A DNA stretch of 50,784 nucleotides from Paraeggerthella hominis (GCF_021044775.1 NZ_JAJNOQ010000013.1:1-50784), one strand, 5' to 3'; numbered from the stretch's first letter, positions 24,501 to 33,009 are shown. Notes: a model not told the origin generated them from the sequence alone. Made by a program: numbers and translations.

Positions 24501-25253
24501 GTCCAGGTACTTCTCAAACGCCGCGCGCACCGCCGCGTCGTTGATTTCGACGTTCGTGAGCTCGGTGCCGAACGTGGTATGACGGCAGTGGTCCGACCAG
24601 TACGTGTCGATCATCTTGATCTCGGTGATGGTGGGATTGCGGCCCTCTTCGGCGAAATACTGCTGGCAGAACACGATGTCGGCCAGGTCCATTGCCAACC
24701 CGCGGTCGGCTATGAACGCTGCCAGCCCTGCCTCGTCCAAATCAAGGAAGCCCTCGATCGTCTCCACCATGCCGGGAACCGGCTGCTCCATCTTGAGCGT
24801 GTCGCGCTCTTCGAGCGACGCCTCGCGCGCCTCGATGGGGTTGATCACGTACTGCTTGATAGCTTCGACATCCTCGTTCGAAAGGTCGCCGGACAGCACG
24901 TACACCTTCGCGCTGCGCACGTCGGGACGCTCGCCTTGGCTGATCAGCTGCATGCACTCGCTTGCCGAATCGGCGCGCTGATCGAACTGGCCCGGCAAGT
25001 ACTCCACGGCGAACACGTGCGCGCCATCAGCCTGCGGAAGCTCGAACGTCGCGGTGTCGGACTGAGGCTCGCTGAACACGGTGGGAACGCACTGGGCGAA
25101 TAGCTCGTCGCTTGCGCCTTCCACATCGTAGCGATTCACCAAACGCACGCTCTCAAGCCCCTCGACGCCCAAAATGCTGCGCAGCTCATGCGCAAGCTGC
25201 TGGGCTTCCACGTCAAAACCGGGCTTCTTTTCTACGTAGACACGAGAAACCAT
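21534..25253 (-). CDS. purL: Phosphoribosylformylglycinamidine synthase, single-chain type
   Basis: The 1239-residue protein fuses the FGAM synthase and its glutaminase. The N-terminal half contains HNHPTEIEPFGGAATCVGGA and two AIR-synthase-like halves (for example GRTGRDGIGGATGSSKA). The C-terminal glutaminase has the nucleophile Cys1079 in LGICNGFQ and the His1208/Glu1210 pair in KMGHTER. It converts FGAR, ATP and glutamine to FGAM. Length and order fit the large PurL of proteobacteria and clostridia, not the split PurS/Q/L system. It is the last gene of the purC operon, nine bases after a small membrane protein gene. RBS AAGGGG precedes the ATG. Confidence 0.97.
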   Translation of the reverse strand: MVSRVYVEKKPGFDVEAQQLAHELRSILGVEGLESVRLVNRYDVEGASDELFAQCVPTVFSEPQSDTATFELPQADGAHVFAVEYLPGQFDQRADSASECMQLISQGERPDVRSAKVYVLSGDLSNEDVEAIKQYVINPIEAREASLEERDTLKMEQPVPGMVETIEGFLDLDEAGLAAFIADRGLAMDLADIVFCQQYFAEEGRNPTITEIKMIDTYWSDHCRHTTFGTELTNVEINDAAVRAAFEKYLDMRHELGRDHKPVCLMDMGTIGARYLKSKGVLTGLDESEEINACTVKVKVDVDGEEQDWLYLFKNETHNHPTEIEPFGGAATCVGGAIRDPLSGRSYVYQAMRVTGAADPLVPVSETLPGKLPQRKLVTTAAAGYSSYGNQIGLTTGQVNELYHPGYAAKRMEIGAVVGATPADHVRRETPAPGDVIVLLGGRTGRDGIGGATGSSKAHNLDSLESCGAEVQKGNAPVERKIQRLFRRGDACRLIKRCNDFGAGGVSVAVGELADGLFINLNKVPKKYDGLDGTELAISESQERMAVALAPQDVDAFLALAREENLEATPIAEVTEEARVRMVWNDKTIVDVSRDFLSSNGAPKHQDVRVVEGGRYERSWPGSTLAERMQALVTDINVCSNKGLSERFDSTIGAATVLMPFGGKHQLTPSMAMVAKLPVDGETTTCSGMSWGFNPYLTEANQFTGSYVAVVESVAKLVAAGFLRKDMYLTFQEYFERLRDEPERWGKPAAAVLGSLMAQIDLGVGSIGGKDSMSGSFETLDVPPTLVSFATAVGSVERATSPEFKAAGNRVLRIAPRYAEDGVTPQIDGLLEAIALVERLIGDGAALSVSTPGYGGTAEALFKMCVGNGIGVKLADCVQADQLFAPAYGSFLVEMPACVELPDASDAVCVSELGQTVDEYVFEAAGESIDLAGLQEAWEGALEPVFPYRAQGEPVKAVSFTNGAPLVYNGTIAKPRVIIPVFPGNNCEYDSARAFERAGAVAETFVINNLTPEAVAESTAELVRLIKNSQIIMLPGGFSGGDEPDGSAKFITAFFRAPAVTEAVRDLLQNRDGLMLGICNGFQALVKLGLVPYGDIRPMDEDCPTLTFNNIGRHQSRLVRTRVASNLSPWMSRCEVGDIHTVAISHGEGRFVASPELLERMAANGQIAAQYVDDQGASSMGLDVNPNGSAWAVEAITSPDGRVLGKMGHTERSGYSLYKNVPGNLYQPLFEGGVGYFRD

Positions 25254-25262
25254 GGGGTCCCC

Positions 25263-25898
25263 TTACTTTTTGGAATCTTGCGCAGGCTTCGCATCCTGCT
25301 CGGTGGCCTTCGTCTCCTCGGCCTTCTTCAGCCTGAAGCCGCTGCCGAACAGCCCGCGCTTCTTCGGAGCCTCTTCGGCAACCTCCGGCGTTTCAGCCTC
25401 CTGCTGCTTCGCGGCGCGCTGAGCAGCCTTGGCCTTCTTTTCCTGCGCGCGCATCTCCTTGGACTTCTTGCTCATCATCTCTTCTTGATAGGCACGGCGA
25501 ACCTTGCGGATCTTCGAGAAGTCCACGTACAGCGCGCCGATGATGCAGGCGTACGCCAAGCCCAACGAAATGTACGTCCCCACTTCCGGCAGGAAGGAAC
25601 GGCCAACCCACGAAAGGGCCGTCAAGGCGATCGCGCCGATCAAAAGCCCCCACCAGATCTTGCGCAGCCTCTTGTACTGGGGCGTAGGCGGATTGTAGTA
25701 CTGGCGATCGATCTGCGACTGCTTTGCGCGAGCGGCCTTTTGCTCGGCCTTCTTCTGCTGCTTGGTCTTCTGAGTGGGCTGCACGCGCACCGAAGCCGCG
25801 GCCTTGGACTTGGGCTTCGCGGACGCAGCGCTCTTGCGCGTTTGTCCCTGATGCTCGTCAGTCTGGTACCGGTCGTTCATGGGATTGCGTTGGGTCAT
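25263..25898 (-). CDS. Basic two-helix membrane protein of unknown function in the purine operon
   Basis: The 211-residue protein has a charged, Lys/Gln/Ala-rich N-terminal 75 residues, two membrane helices (about 83-103 and 108-127, WWGLLIGAIALTALSWVG and the YISLGLAYACIIGALYV part), then a long Lys/Glu/Ala-rich tail likely to form coiled coil. No family is recognised. It lies between purC and purL with gaps of 50 and 9 bases, and RBS AAGGAG precedes its ATG. A link to purine synthesis is suggested only by position. It may be a lineage-specific gene. Confidence 0.75.
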   Translation of the reverse strand: MTQRNPMNDRYQTDEHQGQTRKSAASAKPKSKAAASVRVQPTQKTKQQKKAEQKAARAKQSQIDRQYYNPPTPQYKRLRKIWWGLLIGAIALTALSWVGRSFLPEVGTYISLGLAYACIIGALYVDFSKIRKVRRAYQEEMMSKKSKEMRAQEKKAKAAQRAAKQQEAETPEVAEEAPKKRGLFGSGFRLKKAEETKATEQDAKPAQDSKK

Positions 25899-25948
25899 GA
25901 GTTTGTTGCTCCTTGTTGGTTACTTGCGATTCGGCGAAGCGGGCGCGG

Positions 25949-26821
25949 CTAGTACGCGAACGCGCGGCCCGTGATCTTCTCGTAGGCTTGGATGTACTTT
26001 TGGCTGGTCTTCTCGATAACGTCCTGAGGAAGACGCGGCGGGTTGCCCGTCTTATCCCAGTTCGCGGTCAGCCAATCGCGCACGAACTGCTTGTCGAAGC
26101 TAGGCTGATCCTTGCCTTCGGCGTATTCGTCGCCCGGCCAGAAGCGGGACGAGTCGGGCGTCAGCACTTCGTCCGCCAAGATGATCCTGCCGTCCAGGCG
26201 GCCAAACTCGAACTTGGTGTCGGCAATCACGATGCCCTGCTTCTCGGCATGGTCGCGCGCCGTGGTGTACACCTTCAAAGACAGATCGCGCAGCTGCGTC
26301 GCGTCGTCTTCGCCAATGATCTCGACCAAGCGATCGAAGCTGATGTTCTCGTCATGGTCGCCGATCTCGGCCTTCGTGGACGGCGTGAAGATGGGCTGGG
26401 GAAGCTTCGACGAATTCACCAGGCCCTCGGGCAAGTCGATGCCGCACACGGTGCCCTGCTTCTGGTACTCTTTGAGGCCGCTGCCGGCCAGATAGCCGCG
26501 CACGATGCACTCGGAAGGGAACATCTCGGCCTTCTTGACCAGCATAAAGCGTCCGCGCAGGTAGTCGGCGTAGGGCTTGAACTGCTCGGGAAGATCCTCG
26601 ACGTCGGCGGAAATCAGGTGGTTTTCCACCACGCCGTCCAAAAGCTCGAACCAAAAGCACGACAGCTGCGTGAGCACCGCGCCTTTGTGCGGAATTTCGT
26701 CTTCCAGGATGTAGTCGAACGCAGAAATACGATCCGTCGCCACCAGCAGCAGCTTGTCGCCCAGATCGTACAGATCGCGCACTTTACCCTGCGCATCGGG
26801 CTTGATGTCAATCCCCGTCAT
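25949..26821 (-). CDS. purC: Phosphoribosylaminoimidazole-succinocarboxamide synthase
   Basis: The 290-residue SAICAR synthetase has the N-terminal GKVRDLYDLGDKLLLVATDR, the signature FPSECIVRGYLAGSGLKEY, DHDENISFD and the metal/ATP region TKFEFGRLDGRIILADEVLTPDSSRFW. It ligates CAIR and aspartate in purine synthesis. It is the longer form (about 290 residues) also seen in yeast-type and many bacterial proteins. It is first in the operon ahead of a membrane protein gene and purL. RBS AAAGGA lies seven bases before the ATG. Confidence 0.97.
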   Translation of the reverse strand: MTGIDIKPDAQGKVRDLYDLGDKLLLVATDRISAFDYILEDEIPHKGAVLTQLSCFWFELLDGVVENHLISADVEDLPEQFKPYADYLRGRFMLVKKAEMFPSECIVRGYLAGSGLKEYQKQGTVCGIDLPEGLVNSSKLPQPIFTPSTKAEIGDHDENISFDRLVEIIGEDDATQLRDLSLKVYTTARDHAEKQGIVIADTKFEFGRLDGRIILADEVLTPDSSRFWPGDEYAEGKDQPSFDKQFVRDWLTANWDKTGNPPRLPQDVIEKTSQKYIQAYEKITGRAFAY

Positions 26822-26853
26822 GCCGGTCCTTTCATTGCTCTCTCAACAACGCA

Positions 26854-26875
26854 GCGCGAGCCGGATAGCTCGCGC
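26854..26875 (-). terminator. GC hairpin between the sensor kinase gene and purC
   Basis: A perfect 8-bp stem GCGCGAGC with its complement lies 45 bases after the kinase stop codon and 33 bases before the purC start. On the minus strand it is followed by TGCGTTGTTG. It could end the kinase transcript or be part of the purC leader. Confidence 0.45.
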
Positions 26876-26919
26876 GCGATAGTTCCCTCAACCTACGTTA
26901 TTATCGTCTATTTCAATGG

Positions 26920-28557
26920 CTATTTCTGGTCTTTACGGGACTTTCCACGTGATTTTTGCGCTTTTTGGCCCTTTTGCTGCCCCTCGTCCTTATACAGCGG
27001 AATATGAATGGTGAAGCACGCTCCCCTGCCCTTGGCGCCCTCCACCTGAACCCATCCGTGATGGCGATCCACGATCTCTTTCACCACGGACAGGCCAATG
27101 CCCAAACCGCCGCTTTCGCGCGTGCGCCCGGCGTCTGCTCGCCAGAACCGAGAGAACACCATTTTGGCCTCCTCGGGCGACAGGCCGATGCCCGTGTCCT
27201 CCACTTGAATAGCCGCCATGATCTCGCCGCGCCTCACGCGTACGGAGATATGACCGCCTTCGGGCGTATAGCGCACCGCGTTCGAAATGAGGTTGGCGGT
27301 TGCCTGGCGAATCATGTCGGCATCGCCGAGCACGCACACGTTGCGCTCCATTTCGTAGGACAGCGTAAGCCCCGAGTCGGACACGAACGCTTCGTGCGTG
27401 GACACGATGCCGTTGATCAACTCGCCCACGTCCACGATTTCTTTCTTCATGGGAGTGGAACGGCTCTCCAAGCGAGACAGGCGCAGAATGGCATCGACCA
27501 GGCGAGATAGGCGCTGAACCTCAGAGTTCACCGTTTCCAGGCGCTCCTCGTCGGCAGCGAACACGCCGTCCACCATAGCCTCGACCGTCGACTGGATGGC
27601 CATGAGCGGCGTGCGCAGCTCATGGGCAACATCGGTGGTCAGGCGGCGCTCCAATTCGCGGTCGCGCTCGATGGAATCGGCCATGGCGTCGAACGTCTCA
27701 CCCAACCGCGCGATCTCGTCCTCGCCGTGCAAATCGGTTCGGGCGGACAGGTCGCCTTCCTTGATAGCTTTTGCCGTACTGGTCATGCGGTTGATAGGGC
27801 CAACCAGCGTGCGTGCGAACAAAAAACCGATGCACGAAGCCAGCACGATGGCCAGCACCGCGGCAAACACCATCGCCTGGTAGGAATTGTTGCGGAACTC
27901 CTCATCAGCCTGGGTTACCAAAGCCTCCGATCCGTACACCCATACGCGCACGGACCCGATGGCAACACCATCAACGACGATATTCGCGTGCTCCATGCCG
28001 TTGGAATTCATGCCCGGCGCAAGCGACGGCCCCCCATCAAGCGAAGGCCCGTCCTTCGGAGCGGGGGCACCAGAATCCCCCATCTTGATCCGGGCGGAGT
28101 TGTAGACTTCCGCTTGCCCGATGTTGTCAACCACCACAATGCCCACGCCGCTGCTCAAGCTTTGAGCGTATTCGGCAATAGCCTGCACATCCCGGCTGTA
28201 AAGCGTGCCGACCTCGCGGTACGATTCCTCGATTTTGTGAGCGGTGTTTTCGGCTAGAGACTTCATGTTGTCCTGGGAATACGTCTGGAAATGCTGCTCC
28301 CAAACAAAGGAAAGCACGCCAATGGCGACAAGCGCCGTCATTACGGCGATAAACGCAAAGGCGGCGGTGACGCGCGTCGTGTAGGTCAGGTTCTCCCACG
28401 AAAGGATCTTCTGCCCGCGCTTCCTGCCGGCCCCGGTATGGGGCACGACAACAGGTCCAGTTGTGCCGGAATCAGCTTCGACCGTCACACGCTCTGCCGA
28501 TCTATCGGAAGAAACGGACGTTCCGGTCGAAGCTCGTTCGTTGATTGCGTCGCTCAC
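26920..28557 (-). CDS. Two-component sensor histidine kinase
   Basis: The 545-residue protein (GTG start at 28557, 13 bases after the regulator stop codon; no good RBS) has a long cytosolic N-terminal tail, a membrane helix (about 63-85), an extracellular sensor region (about 86-225, with a Pro/Gly/Asp-rich loop), a second helix (about 228-250), a HAMP domain, the phospho-acceptor His312 in DVAHELRTPL, and an ATPase domain with N, G1 and G2 boxes (NLISNAVRYTP, VEDTGIGL, GGLGIGLSVV). The basic C-terminal tail is Lys/Gln-rich. It phosphorylates the adjacent OmpR-type regulator. An in-frame ATG 20 codons upstream lies inside the regulator gene and has no RBS. The signal is unknown. Confidence 0.92.
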   Translation of the reverse strand: MSDAINERASTGTSVSSDRSAERVTVEADSGTTGPVVVPHTGAGRKRGQKILSWENLTYTTRVTAAFAFIAVMTALVAIGVLSFVWEQHFQTYSQDNMKSLAENTAHKIEESYREVGTLYSRDVQAIAEYAQSLSSGVGIVVVDNIGQAEVYNSARIKMGDSGAPAPKDGPSLDGGPSLAPGMNSNGMEHANIVVDGVAIGSVRVWVYGSEALVTQADEEFRNNSYQAMVFAAVLAIVLASCIGFLFARTLVGPINRMTSTAKAIKEGDLSARTDLHGEDEIARLGETFDAMADSIERDRELERRLTTDVAHELRTPLMAIQSTVEAMVDGVFAADEERLETVNSEVQRLSRLVDAILRLSRLESRSTPMKKEIVDVGELINGIVSTHEAFVSDSGLTLSYEMERNVCVLGDADMIRQATANLISNAVRYTPEGGHISVRVRRGEIMAAIQVEDTGIGLSPEEAKMVFSRFWRADAGRTRESGGLGIGLSVVKEIVDRHHGWVQVEGAKGRGACFTIHIPLYKDEGQQKGQKAQKSRGKSRKDQK

Positions 28558-28570
28558 GATGCGCTGCAGG

Positions 28571-29281
28571 CTACTGGGAGACCTTCGTGGGGTCTTCAAA
28601 GCGATAGCCCACGCCATGCACCGTGTGCAGCCACTTCGGGCTACGCGGGTTGTCGCCGATCTTCGCGCGAAGGTTCTTCACGTGCGAATCGATGGTGCGC
28701 TCGTAGCCCTCGAAGTCGTAACCGAGGACCTTCTCGACCAATTCCATGCGCGAATACACGCGACCCGGATAACGGGACAGCGTTGTGAGCAACTTGAACT
28801 CGCTCGCGGTCAGGTCGATTTCCTCATTGTTGACAAGCACTTTGTGGCCCGAAACGTCAATGGTAAGCTCGCCGAACTCCAAAACCTCGCGCTGAGGCTC
28901 CGAATCGGCATGCACGCGACGCAGAAGCGCGCGAGCGCGGGCAACCAGTTCGCGCGGGCTGAACGGCTTTACCAGATAGTCGTCAGCGCCCAGCTCCAGA
29001 CCGATGATGCGGTCTTCAACTTCGCCCTTGGCCGTCAGCATGATAATGGGCACATCGGAATTGTCGCGGATGGCGCGGCAGACGCGCTCGCCCGGAACGC
29101 GAGGCAGCATCAGGTCAAGAATAACCAGATCGAAATGGTGCTTTGAAAATTCTTCGAGGGCTTCCTGGCCGTCGCCGACTGCCGTTACCCAGTAATTCTC
29201 GCGCTCGAGATACGCGGTCACCGCATCGCGGATGGCCTTTTCATCTTCAACCAGCAAGATGCGTCGTGTTTCGTTGCTCAT
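28571..29281 (-). CDS. OmpR-family response regulator
   Basis: The 236-residue protein has a receiver domain with phospho-acceptor Asp56 in LVILDLMLP, the acidic pair VEDE, a switch Thr in MLTAKG and Lys in DYLVKPFSP, then a C-terminal winged helix (LTASEFKLLTTLSRYPGRVYSR, YERTIDSHVKNLRAKIG). It is transcribed ahead of its kinase. A leftward extended -10 (TGCTACAAT, 29372-29380) lies 91 bases upstream, with a small leader hairpin at 29299-29313. The divergent Tat protein gene at 29432 is a possible target. Confidence 0.95.
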   Translation of the reverse strand: MSNETRRILLVEDEKAIRDAVTAYLERENYWVTAVGDGQEALEEFSKHHFDLVILDLMLPRVPGERVCRAIRDNSDVPIIMLTAKGEVEDRIIGLELGADDYLVKPFSPRELVARARALLRRVHADSEPQREVLEFGELTIDVSGHKVLVNNEEIDLTASEFKLLTTLSRYPGRVYSRMELVEKVLGYDFEGYERTIDSHVKNLRAKIGDNPRSPKWLHTVHGVGYRFEDPTKVSQ

Positions 29282-29397
29282 GGATCACTCCTCAAGCTCG
29301 GTGGCTACCACCGCCGTGGCCCGCTTCCTCTAAAGCGACCAGGTGAAAACGCGGTGGTCGTGTTTGCGTTTATTGTAGCAATTACGCAAGAGGGCAC

Positions 29398-29426
29398 TTG
29401 AACCTGTACAGGAAATGACACAATAA
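29398..29426 (+). promoter_or_regulatory. Promoter of the Tat protein gene, likely leaderless
   Basis: TTGAAC (29398-29403), 17 bases, CAATAA (29421-29426). Transcription would begin at or within a base or two of the ATG at 29432, which has no RBS. The palindrome CCTGTACAGG (29403-29412) lies in the spacer and could bind the divergent response regulator or another factor. Confidence 0.5.
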
Positions 29427-29431
29427 ACACC

Positions 29432-31021
29432 ATGGTAACCCGCAGATCAACACACGCTAATCACGCCAAACCCAGCACGGCTTCGAAACGACGCGCGAAC
29501 AGGCGCGCCGCCTCGGAGAGCGCACCGCTTTACGCGGGCGGCAAGGCCAATGCGCGCGGCGGGCATGTAGGCAACGTCGCAGGATTCGGCACCGGAAGCG
29601 GAGGCAGCAGCCGCGGAGCAGCCCCGAGCGTCGGCAACGTTGCCGGGTACGGAACCGGCAGCACCAACGTCAGATCCGGCGGGGCTCATCGACGCACGAC
29701 CTCTCCCGGCACAAGCCACGCAACTCCCCGCGCAACCACCGGCGGCAATACGAGCGGCCCGCGCATCCCCACGCCAAGCGGCGGAGAAATCCTGCTGACA
29801 AGACGGCACTTCCTGTTCGGCGCACTGGGAATCGGCGCGTTGGCCGCGGTCGGCGGCGGAGCTGCCGTGGTCGCGCAGCAGATGGAGAAAGACCCCGACG
29901 CCGACCTGACCGTGCTCAAAGTCCCCGCTAGCGCCGTCACCTCATCGGACTCGCTCGCGAACGTGGACGATTACCGCACGCGCATGAGCCTGACCGGCAG
30001 TTTCGAGCTGCCCTACGGAACGCTCGTGTGGGCGAACGACGAGCACGTAGCCGCTTGCCTGCTTCCCGCCGAAAGCGCCAAGCCGCTCACGCACGTTGCC
30101 CTGCTGGCCTTGGGATCAGGCGTCTCCACCACGGTTCTGGAGGGAGCCGTGGGCCTTGACGAGGGCTTCGAGATCTACGATGTACGCGCAACGTCTTCGG
30201 GACTGGTTTGGACCGAGGCGGACATCCTCGACGGCATCTGGCGCATTTACACAGCGCGCTCTGCCGGCACCAGCATAGGCGAGCCCGTGCTGGTTGAAGA
30301 AGGCAACGCCGACTACGAGACGCCGTCCATCGCCGCAGTTGGAAATCGTGCGTTCTGGCAAGTGCTTCCCAAACCGAAAGGCGCAAAGAAGGCGGAAAGC
30401 TCCTTGCTCAAGCGTGCGACCATGGGAGCATCCGACACCGAGGTGGTATACACCTCGCGCGGACGCATGGCAACGCCACCCTATGCGTCGAACGACTCTG
30501 TGATAATCACGCCCCGCACCGACACCTCGTCCATTCACTATCAATTGACCTGCATCGATGCAAATTCCGGCAACGTGAAAGACTCGTTAGCCCTTCCCGT
30601 TTCGATGAAGCCGCTAGAGGCAGGGTACGGCAAAACCGGATTCACGTTCTCGTTCGATGCCGGGTACGACTACGGCGACGGCATCTCCAAAGTAGGAACG
30701 TACACCCCAACCGCCGCCGCAACGAACGCCGACTACAGCAACGCGCCGTGGTTCTGGTTCGGCCGCGCGCCGTCCGCCCCGCCAGCATGGTGCGGCAAGT
30801 ACTTCATGGTGAAGTCCACGACCGCCGTATGCGGAGTTGATTTTGCGACCAACGAGTACTTCGCGTTCGACGTGGAGAGCGGAGCCGACGACTACGGCGA
30901 GTATCTTGCCTCCACCGGATCGCACGACACCGTAGTCACGTTCGCCAACATCGACCACGTTCCGCTTGGCGGCGAACCCGTGAAGTGCTGCCGCGTGCGC
31001 GTGTGGACGCCGACGGCGTAA
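29432..31021 (+). CDS. Exported protein with internal Tat signal and probable beta-rich extracellular domain
   Basis: The 529-residue protein has a long disordered N-terminal region (1-120) rich in Gly, Ser, Thr and Arg with a repeated 11-residue unit (VGNVAGFGTGS at 46-56, VGNVAGYGTGS at 67-77). A twin-arginine segment LTRRHFLFG (Arg124-Arg125) and a hydrophobic helix (127-148) follow, so Tat export or membrane anchoring begins unusually deep. The remaining 380 residues have repeated strand patterns with Trp/Tyr/Asp turns, like a beta-propeller, and the late pair CC near the end. Function unknown. It diverges from the two-component system. No RBS is seen at the ATG. Confidence 0.75.
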   Translation: MVTRRSTHANHAKPSTASKRRANRRAASESAPLYAGGKANARGGHVGNVAGFGTGSGGSSRGAAPSVGNVAGYGTGSTNVRSGGAHRRTTSPGTSHATPRATTGGNTSGPRIPTPSGGEILLTRRHFLFGALGIGALAAVGGGAAVVAQQMEKDPDADLTVLKVPASAVTSSDSLANVDDYRTRMSLTGSFELPYGTLVWANDEHVAACLLPAESAKPLTHVALLALGSGVSTTVLEGAVGLDEGFEIYDVRATSSGLVWTEADILDGIWRIYTARSAGTSIGEPVLVEEGNADYETPSIAAVGNRAFWQVLPKPKGAKKAESSLLKRATMGASDTEVVYTSRGRMATPPYASNDSVIITPRTDTSSIHYQLTCIDANSGNVKDSLALPVSMKPLEAGYGKTGFTFSFDAGYDYGDGISKVGTYTPTAAATNADYSNAPWFWFGRAPSAPPAWCGKYFMVKSTTAVCGVDFATNEYFAFDVESGADDYGEYLASTGSHDTVVTFANIDHVPLGGEPVKCCRVRVWTPTA

Positions 31022-31405
31022 GCCGGGAACAAGCTGCAAGCGATTCCCAGATCGGTTCCGAAGCCGAAGGTCGGCGCACCGTCGAATGCGATTCAGGGTT
31101 TGCCGCTTGCGGCGGGCGGCTTGCAGCTCGCAACTTGAGGCTCGCGGCCCGCATTTTGGCACGAATCGACGGGCTTGCGCTCCCCTCGGTGCGTCGCCTT
31201 CAGACGTCGGGAAAACGCCAGAGCTCTGACCTGCGCTGTTTGTTCATGCGCGCAAAAAGGGTCCGTTTTATACGCTAGCTCGAGAACGCAGACCGGGAAT
31301 GCCGCGCCAGTTTCATCTGGATCCGACGCCAGAAACGCGCGGAAGCGATCGCGAAGGCTCCGCAACTTGCAGGCATTCAAACTCCGGCCGGCAGCCCATG
31401 AACCA
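31022..31405. other. Gene-free stretch between the Tat protein gene and purB
   Basis: About 380 bases without a convincing ORF on either strand; short frames present have no RBS or familiar pattern. It contains repeated GGCTTGCAGCTCGCAA/GGCTCGCGG-like strings near 31110-31150. It may be the remnant of a lost gene. Confidence 0.5.
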
Positions 31406-31435
31406 CGAAGGCCCTCCGTACGTGAAGGGCCTTCG
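31406..31435. terminator. Hairpin after purB
   Basis: A perfect 10-bp stem CGAAGGCCCT and complement with a ten-base loop, 32 bases after the purB stop codon. The bases following on the minus strand are TGGTTC, so the U-tract is weak. Confidence 0.55.
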
Positions 31436-31466
31436 TTACCATGCGATCTTGCGTCCCGGCGATCAG

Positions 31467-32810
31467 CTAGAACTCCAGCTCCTGAAGACGATCGAACACG
31501 ATGTCTTTACGGGTAAGGAAGTCCCACGGATCGAAGATCTCGTCGAGCGTTTCCTTCGACAACTTGGCTTCGGGATCGGCCTCGAGGTTCTCGCGGTACG
31601 TGGGGCCGTCCACCGCATTCTGGATGTCTTCCCACACCTTCATGGCGTTGCGCTGCACGATCACGTACGCATCCTCGCGGCTGATCCCCGTGTCCACCAG
31701 CGCAAGCAGCACTTTCGAGCTGAAGATGAGACCCTTGGTGCGCCACAGGTTGTGCTCCATCTTGGCGGGGTAGGTCTGCAAGCCATCCAGCATCCACTGC
31801 ATCTTGCCGAACATGTAGTCAAGCGCCGTGAAGCTGTCGGCCAGCACCACGCGCTCGGCACCGGAGTGGCTGATGTCGCGCTCATACCACAGGGCCACGT
31901 CGTCGAAAGCCACCTGCGCGTTGGACTTCACCACGCGCGCCAGGCCGCAGACGCGTTCGGCCGTGATGGGATTGCGCTTGTGAGGCATGGCGGAAGAGCC
32001 CTTCTGGCCCTTCGTGAACGGCTCTTCGGCCTCGATCACGTCGGACTGCTGCAGCAAGCGCACCTGCATGGCAATGCTTTCGAGCGTAGACGCCGTCACG
32101 GCAAGGCCAGCCATGACCTGCGCATGACGATCGCGTGCGAGCACCTGCGTGGACAGCGGATCGGGCGTGAGGCCCAGCTTTTCGCACACGTACTGCTCCA
32201 CGTACGGATCGATGCTGGAATACGTTCCTACCGCACCGCTGATCGCGCCCGTTGCCGCCACGTTGCGCGCCTCTTCCATGCGCGTTTGCGCGCGCTTGAG
32301 CGCCCAAGCCCAGCTACCGAACTTCATGCCAAACGTCATAGGCTCGGCGTGAATACCGTGCGTGCGACCGACACACAGCGTGTTCTGGAACTCGAACGCA
32401 CGACGCTTGCACGTTTCTCCCAGTTGCTTGATGTCCTCAAGAATGATGTCGATAGCCTGCGTGACCTGGTACGATAAAGCGGTATCTCCCAAGTCGGACG
32501 AAGTCATGCCGTAGTGCACCCAACGGCTGGGAGGTTCCTGGCCCTCCGGCACGTCAGCGTCAATGTACTCGGCCATGTTCGTGGTGAAGGCGATAACGTC
32601 GTGGTTCGTCACTTTCTCGATCTCGTCGATGCGCTCCACGGTGAAATCGGCATGCGCGCGAATCCACGCAGCCTCCTCCTTCGTGATGCCCGCTTGGCCC
32701 AGCTCTGCTTGGGCTTCGCACGCCAGCACCTCGATCTCCTTCCAGATTTCGAACTTGTTCTGCAACTCCCAGATGGCCCCCATTGCGGGGCGCGTGTAGC
32801 GGTTGATCAC
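31467..32810 (-). CDS. purB: Adenylosuccinate lyase
   Basis: The 447-residue protein starts at GTG 32810 (RBS AAAGGGA), giving the family N-terminus INRYTRPAMGAIWE. It has GMTSSDLGDTA, the catalytic base region THGIHAEPMTFG, and the superfamily signature SSAMPHKRNP with the flexible-loop Ser. It cleaves SAICAR and adenylosuccinate, so it serves both the IMP and AMP branches. It is monocistronic here, about 5 kb from the purC operon. An in-frame upstream extension of 20 codons lacks similarity. Confidence 0.97.
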   Translation of the reverse strand: MINRYTRPAMGAIWELQNKFEIWKEIEVLACEAQAELGQAGITKEEAAWIRAHADFTVERIDEIEKVTNHDVIAFTTNMAEYIDADVPEGQEPPSRWVHYGMTSSDLGDTALSYQVTQAIDIILEDIKQLGETCKRRAFEFQNTLCVGRTHGIHAEPMTFGMKFGSWAWALKRAQTRMEEARNVAATGAISGAVGTYSSIDPYVEQYVCEKLGLTPDPLSTQVLARDRHAQVMAGLAVTASTLESIAMQVRLLQQSDVIEAEEPFTKGQKGSSAMPHKRNPITAERVCGLARVVKSNAQVAFDDVALWYERDISHSGAERVVLADSFTALDYMFGKMQWMLDGLQTYPAKMEHNLWRTKGLIFSSKVLLALVDTGISREDAYVIVQRNAMKVWEDIQNAVDGPTYRENLEADPEAKLSKETLDEIFDPWDFLTRKDIVFDRLQELEF

Positions 32811-32945
32811 GCCGGTCCCTTTCACCCAATCGTACCTGATGGCAATAGGATACCGCAAACATGCGGCCAAGCGACGGTTTCCACGGAAAGCGCCGAGGCC
32901 GCAGACGAACGCGGCGGCGCGGTGGGCCGGACGGAAGAAGCATCC

Positions 32946-32973
32946 TTGACTTCTTCCGTCAAATCAGTACTCT
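32946..32973 (+). promoter_or_regulatory. Promoter of the MOSC gene
   Basis: TTGACT (32946-32951), 16 bases, TACTCT (32968-32973). TTGAC-N7-GTCAA (32946-32962) forms an inverted repeat over the -35, a possible operator. Confidence 0.55.
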
Positions 32974-33009
32974 ATTTCCTAGTAAGTTTCTAGTTTTTAG
33001 GGGGACGTC

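Noticed and set aside
21627..25103. Very long open frame on the plus strand antisense to purL
   Set aside because: It mirrors the purL codons in high-GC sequence, has a His/Arg-rich nonsense composition, no RBS and no family pattern.
31093..31380. 95-residue frame in the gene-free stretch before purB
   Set aside because: No RBS, no conserved pattern, and a biased composition from repeated strings.
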